Shown: positions 37,698 through 47,024, counted from the first letter of the stretch. The stretch: 64,000 bases of DNA from Bog-113 sp965226755 (GCA_965226755.1 CBDDDT010000004.1:1-64000), one strand, 5' to 3'. The notes: generated by a model not told the origin, from the letters alone. Program-made: numbers and translations.

Positions 37698-37717
37698 CAA
37701 GGGGTTCCTTCGCTGTT
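37698..37717. repeat. Left copy of target duplication flanking the IS
   Basis: CAAGGGGTTCCTTCGCTGTT, exactly repeated at 39,426-39,445. The outer bases of the match coincide with the element ends, so the true duplication is 15 to 17 bp (core GGGGTTCCTTCGCTG). Confidence 0.8.
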
Positions 37718-37809
37718 GTCACCGCAAAGTGATAATGTCCGCTTAGCGCAAAGTAAAAATGTCCTCTTGACAGCCTGTACTGGGAGGTGTGCAGGAAGGA
37801 CAACTACTG

Positions 37810-39117
37810 ATGACGCAAGCCGAGCGAGATCGGCTGGTGACGTTGCGTAAGGCCAGCAAGGGCCTGATTACGCAACGTCAAGCAGGCTTGGAGCTCGATG
37901 TGAGTGCTCGCCAAGTGCGCCGGCTGGTAACGGCCCTTCGGAAACACGGCGACCGGGCGGTTGTCCACGGGTCGAAACAGAAACCGTCGCCGCGGAAAAT
38001 TCCCGAGCAGGTCCGGCAGAAAGCGCTGGAGATTTTGGGCTCCGATGTGTATCGGGGGTTTGGACCGACCTTGGCCGCCGAGTATCTGGCGGCGCGGCAC
38101 GCGATTCCGGCCAGCCGTGAAACGGTGCGGCAGTGGATGGTCGGGGCCGGATTGTGGCGACGGCACAAGCAGACGGTGGGATCCGTGCATCGATGGCGCG
38201 CGCGGCGCAGCCTGAGCGGCGAGCTGGTGCAGTGGGACACCAGCGAGCATGACTGGCTGGAAGGGCGGGGCCAGCGGATGTATTTGATCGCGATGATCGA
38301 TGACGCGACCAGCCGGATGTATGCGCGGTTTGTGACGAGCGATTCGACGGAAGAAAACCTGCGGACGCTGGAAGGATATGTGCGGGCTTACGGACGGCCC
38401 TTGGCGTTCTATACCGATAAGGCGAGCCTTTTTCAGGTTTCCGAGAAGCGGTTCCGGGATGAGCCCGGCGTGGACAAGGATCCGGTCGAGAGGCCGCCCA
38501 CGCAGATTGGCCGGGCGCTGCGTGAGCTGGATATCGTGTGGATCGGGGCGCACAGCCCGCAAGCCAAGGGACGGGTGGAGCGCGGGTTCTCGACCGCGCA
38601 GGACCGCTTGGTCAAGGGGATGCGCGTGGCCGGGATTCAAAGTCTGGAGGAAGCGAATCGCTATCTGGAAGCCGAGTTTCTGCCGTGGTGGAACCGCACT
38701 CTGACGGTGCTGCCGGCGAGTGAGGGCGATGCCCACCGGTCAGCGGAGAAGTACGATTTGGCATCGATTCTGAGCGTGATTAGCGCCCGCCAGGTCAGGA
38801 GCGACTACACGCTGCAGTTCGAAGCGCGGACCTTTGGAATTCAACGGGCGTCGATACGGCCGCGATTGCGCGGAGCGAAGGTGCGCGTGGAGAAACGTCT
38901 GGACGGAACGGTGGCGGTCCGTTACGGCGAGGGATATCTGGCGATCGCAGAGATCGAGCAGCCGGCCAAAGCCGAACCGCGGCCCAAGCCCGCGACTGTC
39001 CAGCCGCCGCGCGGGAGCAATGCGGGAGCGAAGAGCCAGTGGATGAAGAGCTTCAGCGTGCGTGGCGGCCCCAGTCTGGAGAAGGCGATTGCGATTGCGA
39101 ATGCAACGGCCGGATGA
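37810..39117 (+). CDS. DDE transposase of the IS (ISNCY/IS1202-like)
   Basis: 436 residues from ATG 37,810. The N-terminal helix-turn-helix is LITQRQAGLELDVSARQVRR, and the rve-type catalytic core has VQWDTSEHDWLEG (first Asp), LAFYTDKASLF (second Asp) and HSPQAKGRVERGFSTAQDR (Glu). The C-terminal region carries a beta-barrel-like FEARTFGIQRASIRPRLRG and KVRVEKRLDGTVAVRYGEGY. No stop or frameshift; the gene looks able to make active protein. In-frame sequence upstream of 37,810 lacks a better start. Confidence 0.9.
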   Translation: MTQAERDRLVTLRKASKGLITQRQAGLELDVSARQVRRLVTALRKHGDRAVVHGSKQKPSPRKIPEQVRQKALEILGSDVYRGFGPTLAAEYLAARHAIPASRETVRQWMVGAGLWRRHKQTVGSVHRWRARRSLSGELVQWDTSEHDWLEGRGQRMYLIAMIDDATSRMYARFVTSDSTEENLRTLEGYVRAYGRPLAFYTDKASLFQVSEKRFRDEPGVDKDPVERPPTQIGRALRELDIVWIGAHSPQAKGRVERGFSTAQDRLVKGMRVAGIQSLEEANRYLEAEFLPWWNRTLTVLPASEGDAHRSAEKYDLASILSVISARQVRSDYTLQFEARTFGIQRASIRPRLRGAKVRVEKRLDGTVAVRYGEGYLAIAEIEQPAKAEPRPKPATVQPPRGSNAGAKSQWMKSFSVRGGPSLEKAIAIANATAG

Positions 39118-39207
39118 CGCCACCAGCGGCCGAAGGCAAACGGAGGCCGGGCTGACGCCCGGCGTCTCTCGCGTTGATTTATCCAAGGCGCTCGCTCGGG
39201 AGCTTCA

Positions 39208-39276
39208 CCGAAGAATGCGGCTCAAACAGAAACCCCTTGGGATTTTGGTTCCCAAGGGGCGTTGCCGATTCTTCGG
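39208..39276. terminator. Nested stem-loop downstream of transposase inside the IS
   Basis: Inner arms CCCCTTGGGA (39,233-39,242) and TCCCAAGGGG (39,250-39,259) pair perfectly; outer arms CCGAAGAAT (39,208-39,216) and ATTCTTCGG (39,268-39,276) also pair perfectly. There is no T run, so it may terminate weakly, or protect the element from outside transcription. Confidence 0.5.
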
Positions 39277-39542
39277 AGCCAGTCCGTCGCTTCGGCCTTG
39301 GATCTCCGGCCGGGACGCGACTCCCAGTCAGATCGTTTGCAAGCTAACATGCATGCCCAAAGAGCCAGCCACAAAGAGGACATTTTCACTTTGCAGAGTA
39401 AACGGACATTTTCACTTTGCGTTGACAAGGGGTTCCTTCGCTGTTTGCCGAATTCTGGCGAGATTGATAACCTGGAGACATTCGTTCAGCAATGCTGTTC
39501 CAGGGTTTGCTGGAAGAACCCGGTTCCCCTCACCAATCCCCC

Positions 39543-40247
39543 ATGCCCGCCCAATATGACGCCTTCGCGGATTTCTACAACCGCGATTGGGGCGAGGAAT
39601 ACCACGCCCAGATCATGGGCGTTCTCGATCAACTTCTCCTCAACGACCTCTCGCCCGGCGATTCCATCCTCGATGTCGGCTGCGGGACCGGCGCCGTCGC
39701 CGCCAACCTCACCCAGCGCGGCTTCTCCGTCACCGGCATCGACGAATCCGAAGCCATGCTCGCCTTCGCCCGCGTCAACGCTCCGTGCGCCCGCTTCCTC
39801 CGCGCCGACGCGCGATCCTTCCATCTCGAATCCCGCTTCACCGCCTCCATCGCCACCTTCGAAGCCATGAACCACCTGCTCCATCCCGCCGACTTAGCCG
39901 CCAGTTTCCACTCCATCGCCCGCGCCACCGGGCGCTGCTTCGTCTTCGACATGAATCGTGAAGCCGCCTTCCATCTTTTCTGGAACGGAGAATCCACGGT
40001 TGAGCAGGACGGTCTTGTCTGCCGGCTCACCTCCGCTTACGATCCCCTCTCGCGCATCGCCCGGGTCCGCACCGAAGTCGCCGGCCACGTCACCGAAATC
40101 CGCGAGCGCTTTTACGAATCCCTCGAAATCGAGTCCATGCTCGCGAGCGCCGGATTCCGCACCGTCCGCTGTTTCGACGGCGCCGCCGACCTCGGCATGT
40201 GGGGCAACGTCGCGATCGGCCGGTCTTTCTACCAATGCTTCAAGTAA
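39543..40247 (+). CDS. Class I SAM-dependent methyltransferase
   Basis: 234 residues from ATG 39,543, beginning MPAQYDAFADFYNRDWGEEY. Motif I is ILDVGCGTGAVAANLTQRG, followed by VTGIDESEAML, a conserved acidic loop near RADARSFHLESRF and TFEAMNHLLHPADL. The start YDxFAxFYNxxW is typical of small-molecule methyltransferases of this class. The acceptor is unknown. The next gene starts seven bases after the stop, so they are probably one transcript. Confidence 0.8.
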   Translation: MPAQYDAFADFYNRDWGEEYHAQIMGVLDQLLLNDLSPGDSILDVGCGTGAVAANLTQRGFSVTGIDESEAMLAFARVNAPCARFLRADARSFHLESRFTASIATFEAMNHLLHPADLAASFHSIARATGRCFVFDMNREAAFHLFWNGESTVEQDGLVCRLTSAYDPLSRIARVRTEVAGHVTEIRERFYESLEIESMLASAGFRTVRCFDGAADLGMWGNVAIGRSFYQCFK

Positions 40248-40254
40248 GCTGCCG

Positions 40255-41196
40255 ATGCCTGAAGCAAAAATTGAAGTGATCAGCGATCCCGCCGCTCTGG
40301 AAGCCCTACGTCCCGAGTGGTCTGAGCTCTGGCGTGACGATCCCCGCGCCACGCCCTTCCAATCCCCCGAGTGGCTCCTCGCCTGGCGCCGTCATCTCTT
40401 TGCGGGCGGCCAGCTCTGGGTCGTCGCCGGCCGCCGTGACGGAAGGCTCATCTCGCTGCTCCCGCTATTTCGCTACGGCGCGCGTCTCCAGAACCTGGCG
40501 TTCCTGGGCGCGGGGATCACCGACTATCTCGACAGTCTCGGCGAACCTACTCCGCGCATCCCGGGTGATTGGGAGCACGCCAATCTCGAAGAACTCCGGC
40601 CCGATTCTCCCCTGCTTGAACTCTCCGCGCCCGAACAGTGCTCCGTGTGTCCCGTCATCCACCTGCCGTCGCCAATCGACCCCAAGCTCGCCATCGACAT
40701 CCGCCGCTCGTCAAATCGCCTCCACCAAGCAGGCCAGGCCCGCATCGAGCGCACCACCCATCTCGACGATCTGTTCGCCCTGCACGCCGCCCGCTGGCGG
40801 GAGCGCAACGAAGAAGGAGTTTTGGCCGAAGCGAAATTGCAGGATTTTCACCGCGAAGTCGCCGCCGGCTTCGACCGCCTCGGCATATTGCGTCTCTACC
40901 GGTTGCTTCTTGATGACCGCGCCGTCGCCGTGGTCTACGCGTTCACCCACCGCCGCCGCGTCTACGGCTACCTGACGGGCTTTGATCCCGGGCTTTCCAA
41001 GCTCAGCCCGGGAACCGTCCTGCTCGCGCACATCATCCACGAATCCCTGCGCGAAGGCGCGCTGGAATTCGATTTCCTCCGCAACCCCGAGCCCTACAAA
41101 TATCGCTGGGGAGCGCGCGACCACATCAATTACAGAGTCAACTTGCGCCGCGGCAACCGGACTACGCCCGGGCCGGATCCACCTTCTCCGGATTGA
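40255..41196 (+). CDS. GNAT acetyltransferase, CelD/BcsL family
   Basis: 313 residues starting MPEAKIEVISDPAALEALRP. FQSPEWLLAWRRHLFAGGQL and VVAGRRDGRLISLLPLFRYG form the N-terminal half; the GNAT core includes HLDDLFALHAARWRERNEEG, LYRLLLDDRAVAVVYAF and YGYLTGFDPGLSKLSPGTVL. Members are found in exopolysaccharide clusters and act as acyl- or aminoacyl-transferases. Its last 35 bases overlap the 3' end of aceE on the other strand. Confidence 0.8.
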   Translation: MPEAKIEVISDPAALEALRPEWSELWRDDPRATPFQSPEWLLAWRRHLFAGGQLWVVAGRRDGRLISLLPLFRYGARLQNLAFLGAGITDYLDSLGEPTPRIPGDWEHANLEELRPDSPLLELSAPEQCSVCPVIHLPSPIDPKLAIDIRRSSNRLHQAGQARIERTTHLDDLFALHAARWRERNEEGVLAEAKLQDFHREVAAGFDRLGILRLYRLLLDDRAVAVVYAFTHRRRVYGYLTGFDPGLSKLSPGTVLLAHIIHESLREGALEFDFLRNPEPYKYRWGARDHINYRVNLRRGNRTTPGPDPPSPD

Positions 41197-43837
41197 TTCC
41201 CAACTCCCCGATCGCCTTCGCCGCCTTCTTCGCGTCGAACTTGCCGTCCCGCGCCAGCTTCGCCAGAGCCGTCGCCGCCACCGAGGCCGCGTTCACTTCA
41301 AAATGCTCCCGCAAATGCGCCCGGTTTTCACTGCGCCCGAATCCGTCCGTCCCCAGCGAAATCAAGCGCCCCGCCAGCCACGGCGCCACTTGATCCGGGA
41401 CCATCTTCATGTAATCGGACGCCGCCACGATAGGCCCTTCCGCCCCTTCCAGCGCCGTCACCAGATATGGCGTCTTCGGCGTCTCCGTCGGATGCAGCCG
41501 GTTCCAGCGATCCGCCCGCAGCGCATCGCGGCGCAGCTCGTTGTAACTCGTCACGCTCCACACATCCGCCGCCACGCCGTATTTCTCGCTGAGAATCGCC
41601 TGCGCCTTCAGCACCTCATTCAGAATCGGACCGCTCCCGAATAACTGCAGGCGCGCCTTCGCCTTCTTATCGTCCGCCGCCTTGAACCGGTACATCCCGC
41701 GCAGAATGCCTTCGTTCACGCCTTCCTGCATCCCCGGCTGCGCATAGTTCTCGTTATATAGCGTGATGTAGTAAAACAGATCTTCCTGTTCCTGATACAT
41801 ACGCCGGATCCCGTCCTGCACGATCACCGCCACTTCGTACGCGTAGGCCGGGTCGTAAGTCGCCAGAGTCGGCACTGTGCTCGCCAGCAGCGGGCTATGC
41901 CCATCCTGGTGCTGCAAGCCTTCTCCGGATAGCGTGGTTCTCCCCGCCGTGCCGCCCATCAGGAAGCCCTTGCCGCGCGAATCCGCAAACGCCCAGATCA
42001 GATCCCCCACGCGCTGGAAACCGAACATCGAGTAGTACGTGAAGAACGGAATCATCTCTACGCCGTAGTTGGAATAAGACGTCCCCGCGGCCGTGAAGGA
42101 AGCCATCGACCCCGCTTCCGTGATCCCTTCTTCCAGGATCTGCCCGTCCTTCGATTCCTTGTAATACAGCATGATGTCGGAATCGTGCGGCTTGTACAAC
42201 TGCCCCGCGCTGGCATAAATTCCAAATTGCCGGAACATCGACTCCATGCCGAACGTCCGCGCCTCATCCGGGATAATCGGCACCACCCGCTTCCCGATCT
42301 TGTCGTGCTTCATCAGCCGCGTCAGCAGCCTCACAAAAGCCATCGTCGTCGAGGGATCCGGCCCCTTCGAGGGCTCCAGAAGCTCCCCGAGATATTCGAG
42401 CGGCGGCGCCTCGAACTGCGACGGTCCCACTTTCCGCTGCGGCATATACCCGCCGAGCTGCTTCCGCCGCTCATGCATATACGCCATCTCCGGGCTCGAT
42501 TCCGGCGGACGATAAAATGCCCCGTCCCGCGCCGCGTCATCCGGCACCGGAATGTCGAATCGCGCCCGGAAATACTCCATCTTCTTCTCGTCCAGCTTCT
42601 TCTGCTGATGCGTCGGATTGCGCCCCTCGAAATCCGCGATCCCGTAACCCTTCAGCGTCTTCGCCAAAATCACGCTCGGGCCGCCCTTGAACGTCGACGC
42701 CGCCTCGAATGCGTTGAAGATCTTCTTCGGATCGTGCCCGCCGCGCCGCAGCCGCCCGATCTCTTCATCGCTCATGTGCTCCACCAGCTTCAGCAGCTCC
42801 GGATATTTCCCGAAGAAATGCTCCCGCACATACGCGCCGCCCTTGGCCTTGAACGCCTGGTACTCCCCGTCCACCGCCTCATTCATCCGCTTGATCAGCA
42901 GTCCCGATTCGTCCCGCTCCAGCAGCGGATCCCAATCCTCGCTCCACAGGCACTTGATCACGTTCCAGCCCGCGCCACGGAACGCCGCTTCCAGTTCCTG
43001 CACGATCTTCCCGTTCCCACGCACCGGACCGTCCAGCCGCTGTAAGTTGCAATTCACCACGAAAATCAGGTTGTCGAGCTTCTCCCGCGAGCCCAGCGTG
43101 ATCGAGCCCAGCGATTCCGGCTCGTCCGTCTCCCCATCGCCCAGAAATGCCCACACCTTCCGCGGCGTCTGCGGGATCAGCCCGCGGTTCTCCATGTACC
43201 GCATGAACCGCGCCTGGTAAATCGAATTGATCGGCGCCAGCCCCATCGACACGGTCGGAAAGTTCCAGAAGTCCGGCATCAGCCACGGATGCGGATAAGA
43301 CGATAACCCCGGTCCCTCGCGCAGTTCATGCCGGAAGTTCTCCAGGTGCTCGAAACCCAGCCGCCCTTCCAGAAACGCCCGCGCATATACTCCTGGCGAC
43401 GCATGCCCCTGAAAGTAAACGAAGTCGCCCGGCTGGTCCCCATAGCTCGCGTGGAAGAAGTGGTTGAACCCCACTTCCAGCAGCGCCGCCAGCGACGCGT
43501 ACGTCGAAATATGACCGCCAATGCCCTCGTCGTGCTTGTTCTGGTGCGACACCATCGCCATGGCGTTCCACCGCGTCAGGCTCTTGATGCGCCGCTCCAG
43601 CGCGCGATCCCCCGGATACGGCAGTTCCGCGCCCACCGGAATCGTATTGATATAGGGCGTGTTGAGTTGCACCGGAATCTCTACGCCGTTCTCGCGCGCC
43701 CGGTCCTTCAGCTTGTCCATCAGGAATGCGGCCCGGTCCGGACCGATCTGATCGACCACCTGATCGAAAGCTTCAAGCCACTCTTCGGTCTCGCGCGGGT
43801 CGAGATCCACCGTTCGCTCGGTAAGATTCTGGTGCAT
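41162..43837 (-). CDS. aceE: Pyruvate dehydrogenase E1 component, homodimeric type
   Basis: 891 residues. Decarboxylates pyruvate with thiamine diphosphate and passes the acetyl group to E2 lipoyl domains. It starts MHQNLTERTVDLDPRETEEW. Landmarks: SLTRWNAMAMVSHQNK, GGHISTYASLAALLEVGFNH, thiamine-diphosphate motif GDGETDEPESLG to NCNLQRLDG (residues about 230-265), AKTLKGYG and GEGLQHQDGHSPLLA. Full length for the AceE family. The E2 and E3 genes are not adjacent in this window, so the operon is split or elsewhere. Confidence 0.95.
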   Translation of the reverse strand: MHQNLTERTVDLDPRETEEWLEAFDQVVDQIGPDRAAFLMDKLKDRARENGVEIPVQLNTPYINTIPVGAELPYPGDRALERRIKSLTRWNAMAMVSHQNKHDEGIGGHISTYASLAALLEVGFNHFFHASYGDQPGDFVYFQGHASPGVYARAFLEGRLGFEHLENFRHELREGPGLSSYPHPWLMPDFWNFPTVSMGLAPINSIYQARFMRYMENRGLIPQTPRKVWAFLGDGETDEPESLGSITLGSREKLDNLIFVVNCNLQRLDGPVRGNGKIVQELEAAFRGAGWNVIKCLWSEDWDPLLERDESGLLIKRMNEAVDGEYQAFKAKGGAYVREHFFGKYPELLKLVEHMSDEEIGRLRRGGHDPKKIFNAFEAASTFKGGPSVILAKTLKGYGIADFEGRNPTHQQKKLDEKKMEYFRARFDIPVPDDAARDGAFYRPPESSPEMAYMHERRKQLGGYMPQRKVGPSQFEAPPLEYLGELLEPSKGPDPSTTMAFVRLLTRLMKHDKIGKRVVPIIPDEARTFGMESMFRQFGIYASAGQLYKPHDSDIMLYYKESKDGQILEEGITEAGSMASFTAAGTSYSNYGVEMIPFFTYYSMFGFQRVGDLIWAFADSRGKGFLMGGTAGRTTLSGEGLQHQDGHSPLLASTVPTLATYDPAYAYEVAVIVQDGIRRMYQEQEDLFYYITLYNENYAQPGMQEGVNEGILRGMYRFKAADDKKAKARLQLFGSGPILNEVLKAQAILSEKYGVAADVWSVTSYNELRRDALRADRWNRLHPTETPKTPYLVTALEGAEGPIVAASDYMKMVPDQVAPWLAGRLISLGTDGFGRSENRAHLREHFEVNAASVAATALAKLARDGKFDAKKAAKAIGELGINPEKVDPARA

Positions 43838-43864
43838 GGGTAAGCTTGATTATAAAACGCGCCG

Positions 43865-45001
43865 CTAGCGCGCCGCCGGCGGTCCAAACACCAGCTGCAC
43901 CAACTGGATCTGCTGCGCCAGAAATCCCGTGTCCTGCACATACGACACGTACTCCGTTTGCCCGTTCCCCGACGCGAACTCGGGATGCGCCAGCGCCGCG
44001 TAATCGGCGTTGTTCTCATACCCCGGCAACCCCGTATAGAACTGCGTCGCCGCCGACCACGGTCCCCACGGCTGATCCGCCACGTTGAAGTAAAGATTGT
44101 TGTTCAGCACGCCGCTATAGATCGCCACATACGTGCCCAGATAAGCGTCGTAAAAGACCGAGCTTCCCGCCGCGCCGCCGTTGAACACGGTCACGGCGTC
44201 CGCCGCGCTCGGGCTCCACGTCCCGTTCCCCGCGTAGTACGTGTATTGGCTCGGCGTCGTCACGTTTTCAAGCGCGACTTTCGCCACCTGCGTATTCTCC
44301 GCCAAGAACGCTCCTTGGTTGCCGTACAGGTAAAGCGTGTCTCCCGAAACAACCCACCCGGAGCTGAACCCGACCTGGCTTCCCGTCCACATCAAAGTCG
44401 GATACTGCGTCCCCGGCGCCACCACCGGCCGCGTGATCGTCCCGTTTTGCCAGATCGCCACGCCCACGCCGATACTTGTCCAACCGGCCACCTGCGGCGT
44501 GCGCCAGATTTCGCCGTAATAAATCAGCGACCGGTTCCGCGCCGGATCGGGAACCAGCGGTCCCGGCCAGATCGCGAACTCCGCCCCGCAAGGGCTCGCC
44601 GTGCAGTGGTTCGAGTTGTGCTCGTAGTTGTACAGCGTCTCCCACGGCAGAAACGGCATAAACTGCGTCGGCGCGCCGCTCCCATCCACGTAATTCCCGT
44701 TCAAGGTGATCCCGTTCGACGCATCCAGGTTCGTCGCCCAGGACATTGAATTACTGAAAAAGTTCTCGCCCGACGCGTTATTCTGCGTCAGCGCCGTGTC
44801 GTTGAACAGCCAAACCGATTTCCCGTTCACCAGCGCGCTATACGTGCCGTCCCTGCCCTGCACCAGGGGATCCTGCACCACCAACCCCATGGGCGTCACC
44901 GATTGCACCGTCGGAATCGGCGGCGGTCCCGACTGCGCGTAGGCCGCGAAACAGAACAGACTCAGGACTAAACCCTGTCCAGCTTTTTGAAAGAAGAGCA
45001 T
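43865..45001 (-). CDS. Exported beta-propeller protein, DUF4185-like
   Basis: About 378 residues from the ATG at 45,001. Signal peptide around QGLVLSLFCFAAYAQ. Repeated aromatic/Gly-rich strands follow: GRDGTYSALVNGKSVWLFND, YYGEIWRTPQVAGWTS, GDTLYLYGNQGAFLAENTQV and VADQPWGPWSAATQFYTG. The layout suits a five-bladed propeller of glycoside-binding or hydrolase-like type, as in DUF4185. No catalytic residues can be named. It sits 27 bases upstream of the aceE start on the same strand, without obvious functional link. Confidence 0.6.
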   Translation of the reverse strand: MLFFQKAGQGLVLSLFCFAAYAQSGPPPIPTVQSVTPMGLVVQDPLVQGRDGTYSALVNGKSVWLFNDTALTQNNASGENFFSNSMSWATNLDASNGITLNGNYVDGSGAPTQFMPFLPWETLYNYEHNSNHCTASPCGAEFAIWPGPLVPDPARNRSLIYYGEIWRTPQVAGWTSIGVGVAIWQNGTITRPVVAPGTQYPTLMWTGSQVGFSSGWVVSGDTLYLYGNQGAFLAENTQVAKVALENVTTPSQYTYYAGNGTWSPSAADAVTVFNGGAAGSSVFYDAYLGTYVAIYSGVLNNNLYFNVADQPWGPWSAATQFYTGLPGYENNADYAALAHPEFASGNGQTEYVSYVQDTGFLAQQIQLVQLVFGPPAAR

Positions 45002-45035
45002 GAGCTTCCAATAATACAAATGAATTGGACCGAAA

Positions 45036-45299
45036 TCACGCCCTTTTCCGGAAACGAGCCCTGGCTTTCGCCGCTTCTTCCTCCCGGTTCTTTGCCGGCG
45101 CGTTCGTCTCCATGGCCTGGAGAAGCCGCGCCGAAGCGCCCGCAATCTCTTCCACCGCAAGCTGAAACGCGCCCTCATTCACCCGCGAAGGCTTCTGCGT
45201 CCCGCTAATCTTCCGCACAAACTGCACCGCCGCCGCCCGAATCTCGTCCTCCGTCACGGGCGGATCGAAGTTGAAGAGCGGTCTGATATTCCTGCACAT
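45036..45299 (-). CDS. DUF2277 family protein
   Basis: 87 residues starting MCRNIRPLFNFDPPVTEDEI and ending KARARFRKRA; the sequence MCRNIR-x-LFNF, IRAAAVQFVRKISG and KPSRVNEGAFQLAVEEI match the DUF2277 family nearly throughout. The family is widespread in Actinobacteria and Acidobacteria, and its function is unknown. Its pair of basic ends and single helix bundle suggest a small soluble protein. Confidence 0.88.
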   Translation of the reverse strand: MCRNIRPLFNFDPPVTEDEIRAAAVQFVRKISGTQKPSRVNEGAFQLAVEEIAGASARLLQAMETNAPAKNREEEAAKARARFRKRA

Positions 45300-45631
45300 A
45301 TCCTCACCGGATCATAGACCCTTCGCGGTTTTCTCAAACCAGTGTCAGACTTTAAGGCGTCCGCAGGCGCTCAGCCGCCGGAGCTTGAAGAGCATTCGCG
45401 TATTCTTCACAAGCGCGATGATAGCGAGCCGTTCCCGAATGCTGCCCAGCATCTCATCGGTGGCGGACGCGGTCAGAGGCTGCCCGGCGTGGAAATCCCA
45501 AACGCCCTGTTCCCTGATGGCGGACGCTCATTCTCGTAGCCTTACCGCCAGAATTCCCGGCTCGAAATTCCCTCACATGAGATAGAATCTCTCTGCTCGC
45601 GCGTTCAGCGCGTGAATGGAGCAGATCAACT
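45300..45631. other. 332-base gap, no convincing gene
   Basis: Several short open frames exist on both strands but none has a family match, a good ribosome site or biased codon use. I see no hairpin terminator and no clear promoter for the following gene. Confidence 0.5.
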
Positions 45632-46249
45632 ATGGATGACGCGCCAATCCTGACCGCCGGCGGCATTAGACCGTTCGAACCGAAAAACTATCGCCGCGAC
45701 GCGCTGGTCGTCTTGATCGCCGTGGTCGTCTCTCTGCTTGCCGCTTGGTTGTGCTACTTCTTTTTCCTCCGCATGCCGCCGGTCGGCGTGGATAAAGCTG
45801 CCCAAGAGGACGTCGTAAAGCTTATCTATAGCGACGCCTATTGGTTCCATGAACTCTATATAAGATGGACCGGCATCGATTGGGCCCTGACTTTCCTCGC
45901 CACCGGGACCGCTGTCGGCGCCGTCATCAAGAACTCATACTCGGCCAAGTCCGCGGCCACCGAACTATCCAAACTCGACCAGCTGCTCATCGTCCTTGCC
46001 GTCTTCACGGTTCTGGCGACCACCTTCGACGGTAAACTCCACGCCGGACAGTTAGCCGAAAAATACAGATCCGGGGACTTGATTCTCCAGGAAGCCAAAA
46101 TCGACTACGCCGCGAGCGGCAAAAGTGACGCCGACAGAAACCAATTACGAAAGCGATGGCACGACGCGCAGGATATTCTCGAATCCACCTCGTTGACGGG
46201 GCAGACACCAGCTCCATCAAATGTCGCTGCTCCTGCGACCGATCACTGA
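45632..46249 (+). CDS. Two-helix membrane protein, possibly SLATT-like
   Basis: 205 residues. A first hydrophobic helix (ALVVLIAVVVSLLAAWLCYF) and a second pair around WALTFLATGTAVGAVI and LDQLLIVLAVFTVLATTF, followed by a charged helix LHAGQLAEKYRSGDLILQEA and a soluble tail. The arrangement of membrane pair then KY-containing helix recalls the SLATT effector domain that accompanies nucleotide-second-messenger defence systems, but no synthase or sensor is adjacent. I give that only as a possibility. Confidence 0.45.
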   Translation: MDDAPILTAGGIRPFEPKNYRRDALVVLIAVVVSLLAAWLCYFFFLRMPPVGVDKAAQEDVVKLIYSDAYWFHELYIRWTGIDWALTFLATGTAVGAVIKNSYSAKSAATELSKLDQLLIVLAVFTVLATTFDGKLHAGQLAEKYRSGDLILQEAKIDYAASGKSDADRNQLRKRWHDAQDILESTSLTGQTPAPSNVAAPATDH

Positions 46250-46348
46250 AGACGAAGCATGGACCATTGGACTGAAAGAGTGAATTGCTTCCGCAATAGC
46301 CGGCGGGTCCCGCTCGCCGAACGCCCTCACGGGAGCCGAAGTCCCGTT

Positions 46349-46420
46349 CTGTCAAGTTGACTTATAGCTTGCAAAACGGCGCCACCGGAAAAAGCGCGGT
46401 GGCCGCATCGAGTCGCTCAC
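46349..46420. repeat. Dispersed intergenic repeat, copy 1
   Basis: Contains CTGTCAAGTTGACTTATAGC and, further on, TTGCAAAACGG and AAAGCGCGGTGGCC. About 70% identical by eye to 51,836-51,907. Function unknown. Confidence 0.6.
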
Positions 46421-46432
46421 TTGCCAGCGGGT

Positions 46433-46822
46433 TCAGTCATCACTGTTTATTTCGTACGCTCGCAGCGCAGAGCAAAATCGTATGAACACAATGAAGCTCA
46501 GGCCGCCGCTGTACATGATTGTCCTCGCCGCTATAAATGAAAAGTGCGATGCTGTCAATGGCCGCACCAAAAAATGAACAGCCTCCGCGATCATACAAGC
46601 CACTCCGTACCACAACATCGCAAAGACCAGGACGTGACGAAACGACCGGGCTCCAAGAAACGGTTGACGACAGAACGAAATCGTATGAATCGCCAGCCAG
46701 GGCAGCAGCAATAAGGCCCAAAGGAGCCAAGAAGGAAAGTGCGGAAACGGTGGCGAGTAGAGGACCATTTGCCCCACTGCCCCTGCCGCCAATCCGTAGC
46801 CCGCGATGTTTATCTTCCCCAT
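46433..46822 (-). CDS. Small polytopic membrane protein, unknown
   Basis: 129 residues with about four hydrophobic segments (GLAAGAVGQMVLYSPPF; WLLWALLLLPWLAIHTISF; HVLVFAMLWYGVACMIAEAV; IMYSGGLSFIVFIRF). It begins MGKINIAGYG and ends with a polar RAYEINSDD tail. No family recognised, and there is no obvious partner. The dispersed repeat lies immediately after its stop. Confidence 0.5.
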   Translation of the reverse strand: MGKINIAGYGLAAGAVGQMVLYSPPFPHFPSWLLWALLLLPWLAIHTISFCRQPFLGARSFRHVLVFAMLWYGVACMIAEAVHFLVRPLTASHFSFIAARTIMYSGGLSFIVFIRFCSALRAYEINSDD

Positions 46823-47024
46823 CTGCGTCGGAGATCCTCAGATTACCGGAACAATCTAGTGACGTCATGGATCAACAGACCGTGCAGTTCGGCAATATTG
46901 ACTTCTTGTCGCGTTGCGAAACTTACCCATAGTGCAACTTCGGGGACATCCCCCGCGCCCCGCTCTGAGAACACTCCGCCAGCGCGGCGCTGATTTGATT
47001 GTTCTCCGGCTCCGGAGTCCGGCC

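Larger units (their letters stand above)
37717..39427 (+). mobile_element. Insertion sequence, about 1.71 kb, with 48-50 bp inverted ends and long target duplication
   Basis: Left end 37,717-37,764 (TGTCACCGCAAAGTGATAAT...) and right end 39,378-39,427 are imperfect inverted repeats. Each end contains two tandem copies of a 17-mer close to GCAAAGTGAAAATGTCC, probably transposase-binding sites. One transposase gene lies between. Direct repeats of 15-17 bp flank the element. Long target duplications of this kind are reported for the IS1202 group of DDE transposases, which agrees with the 436-residue transposase. The element inserted just downstream of the peroxidase gene. Confidence 0.85.

Noticed and set aside
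45271..45666. Short frames on both strands between DUF2277 and the two-helix membrane protein
   Set aside because: No ribosome site, no homologous motif and no codon bias.
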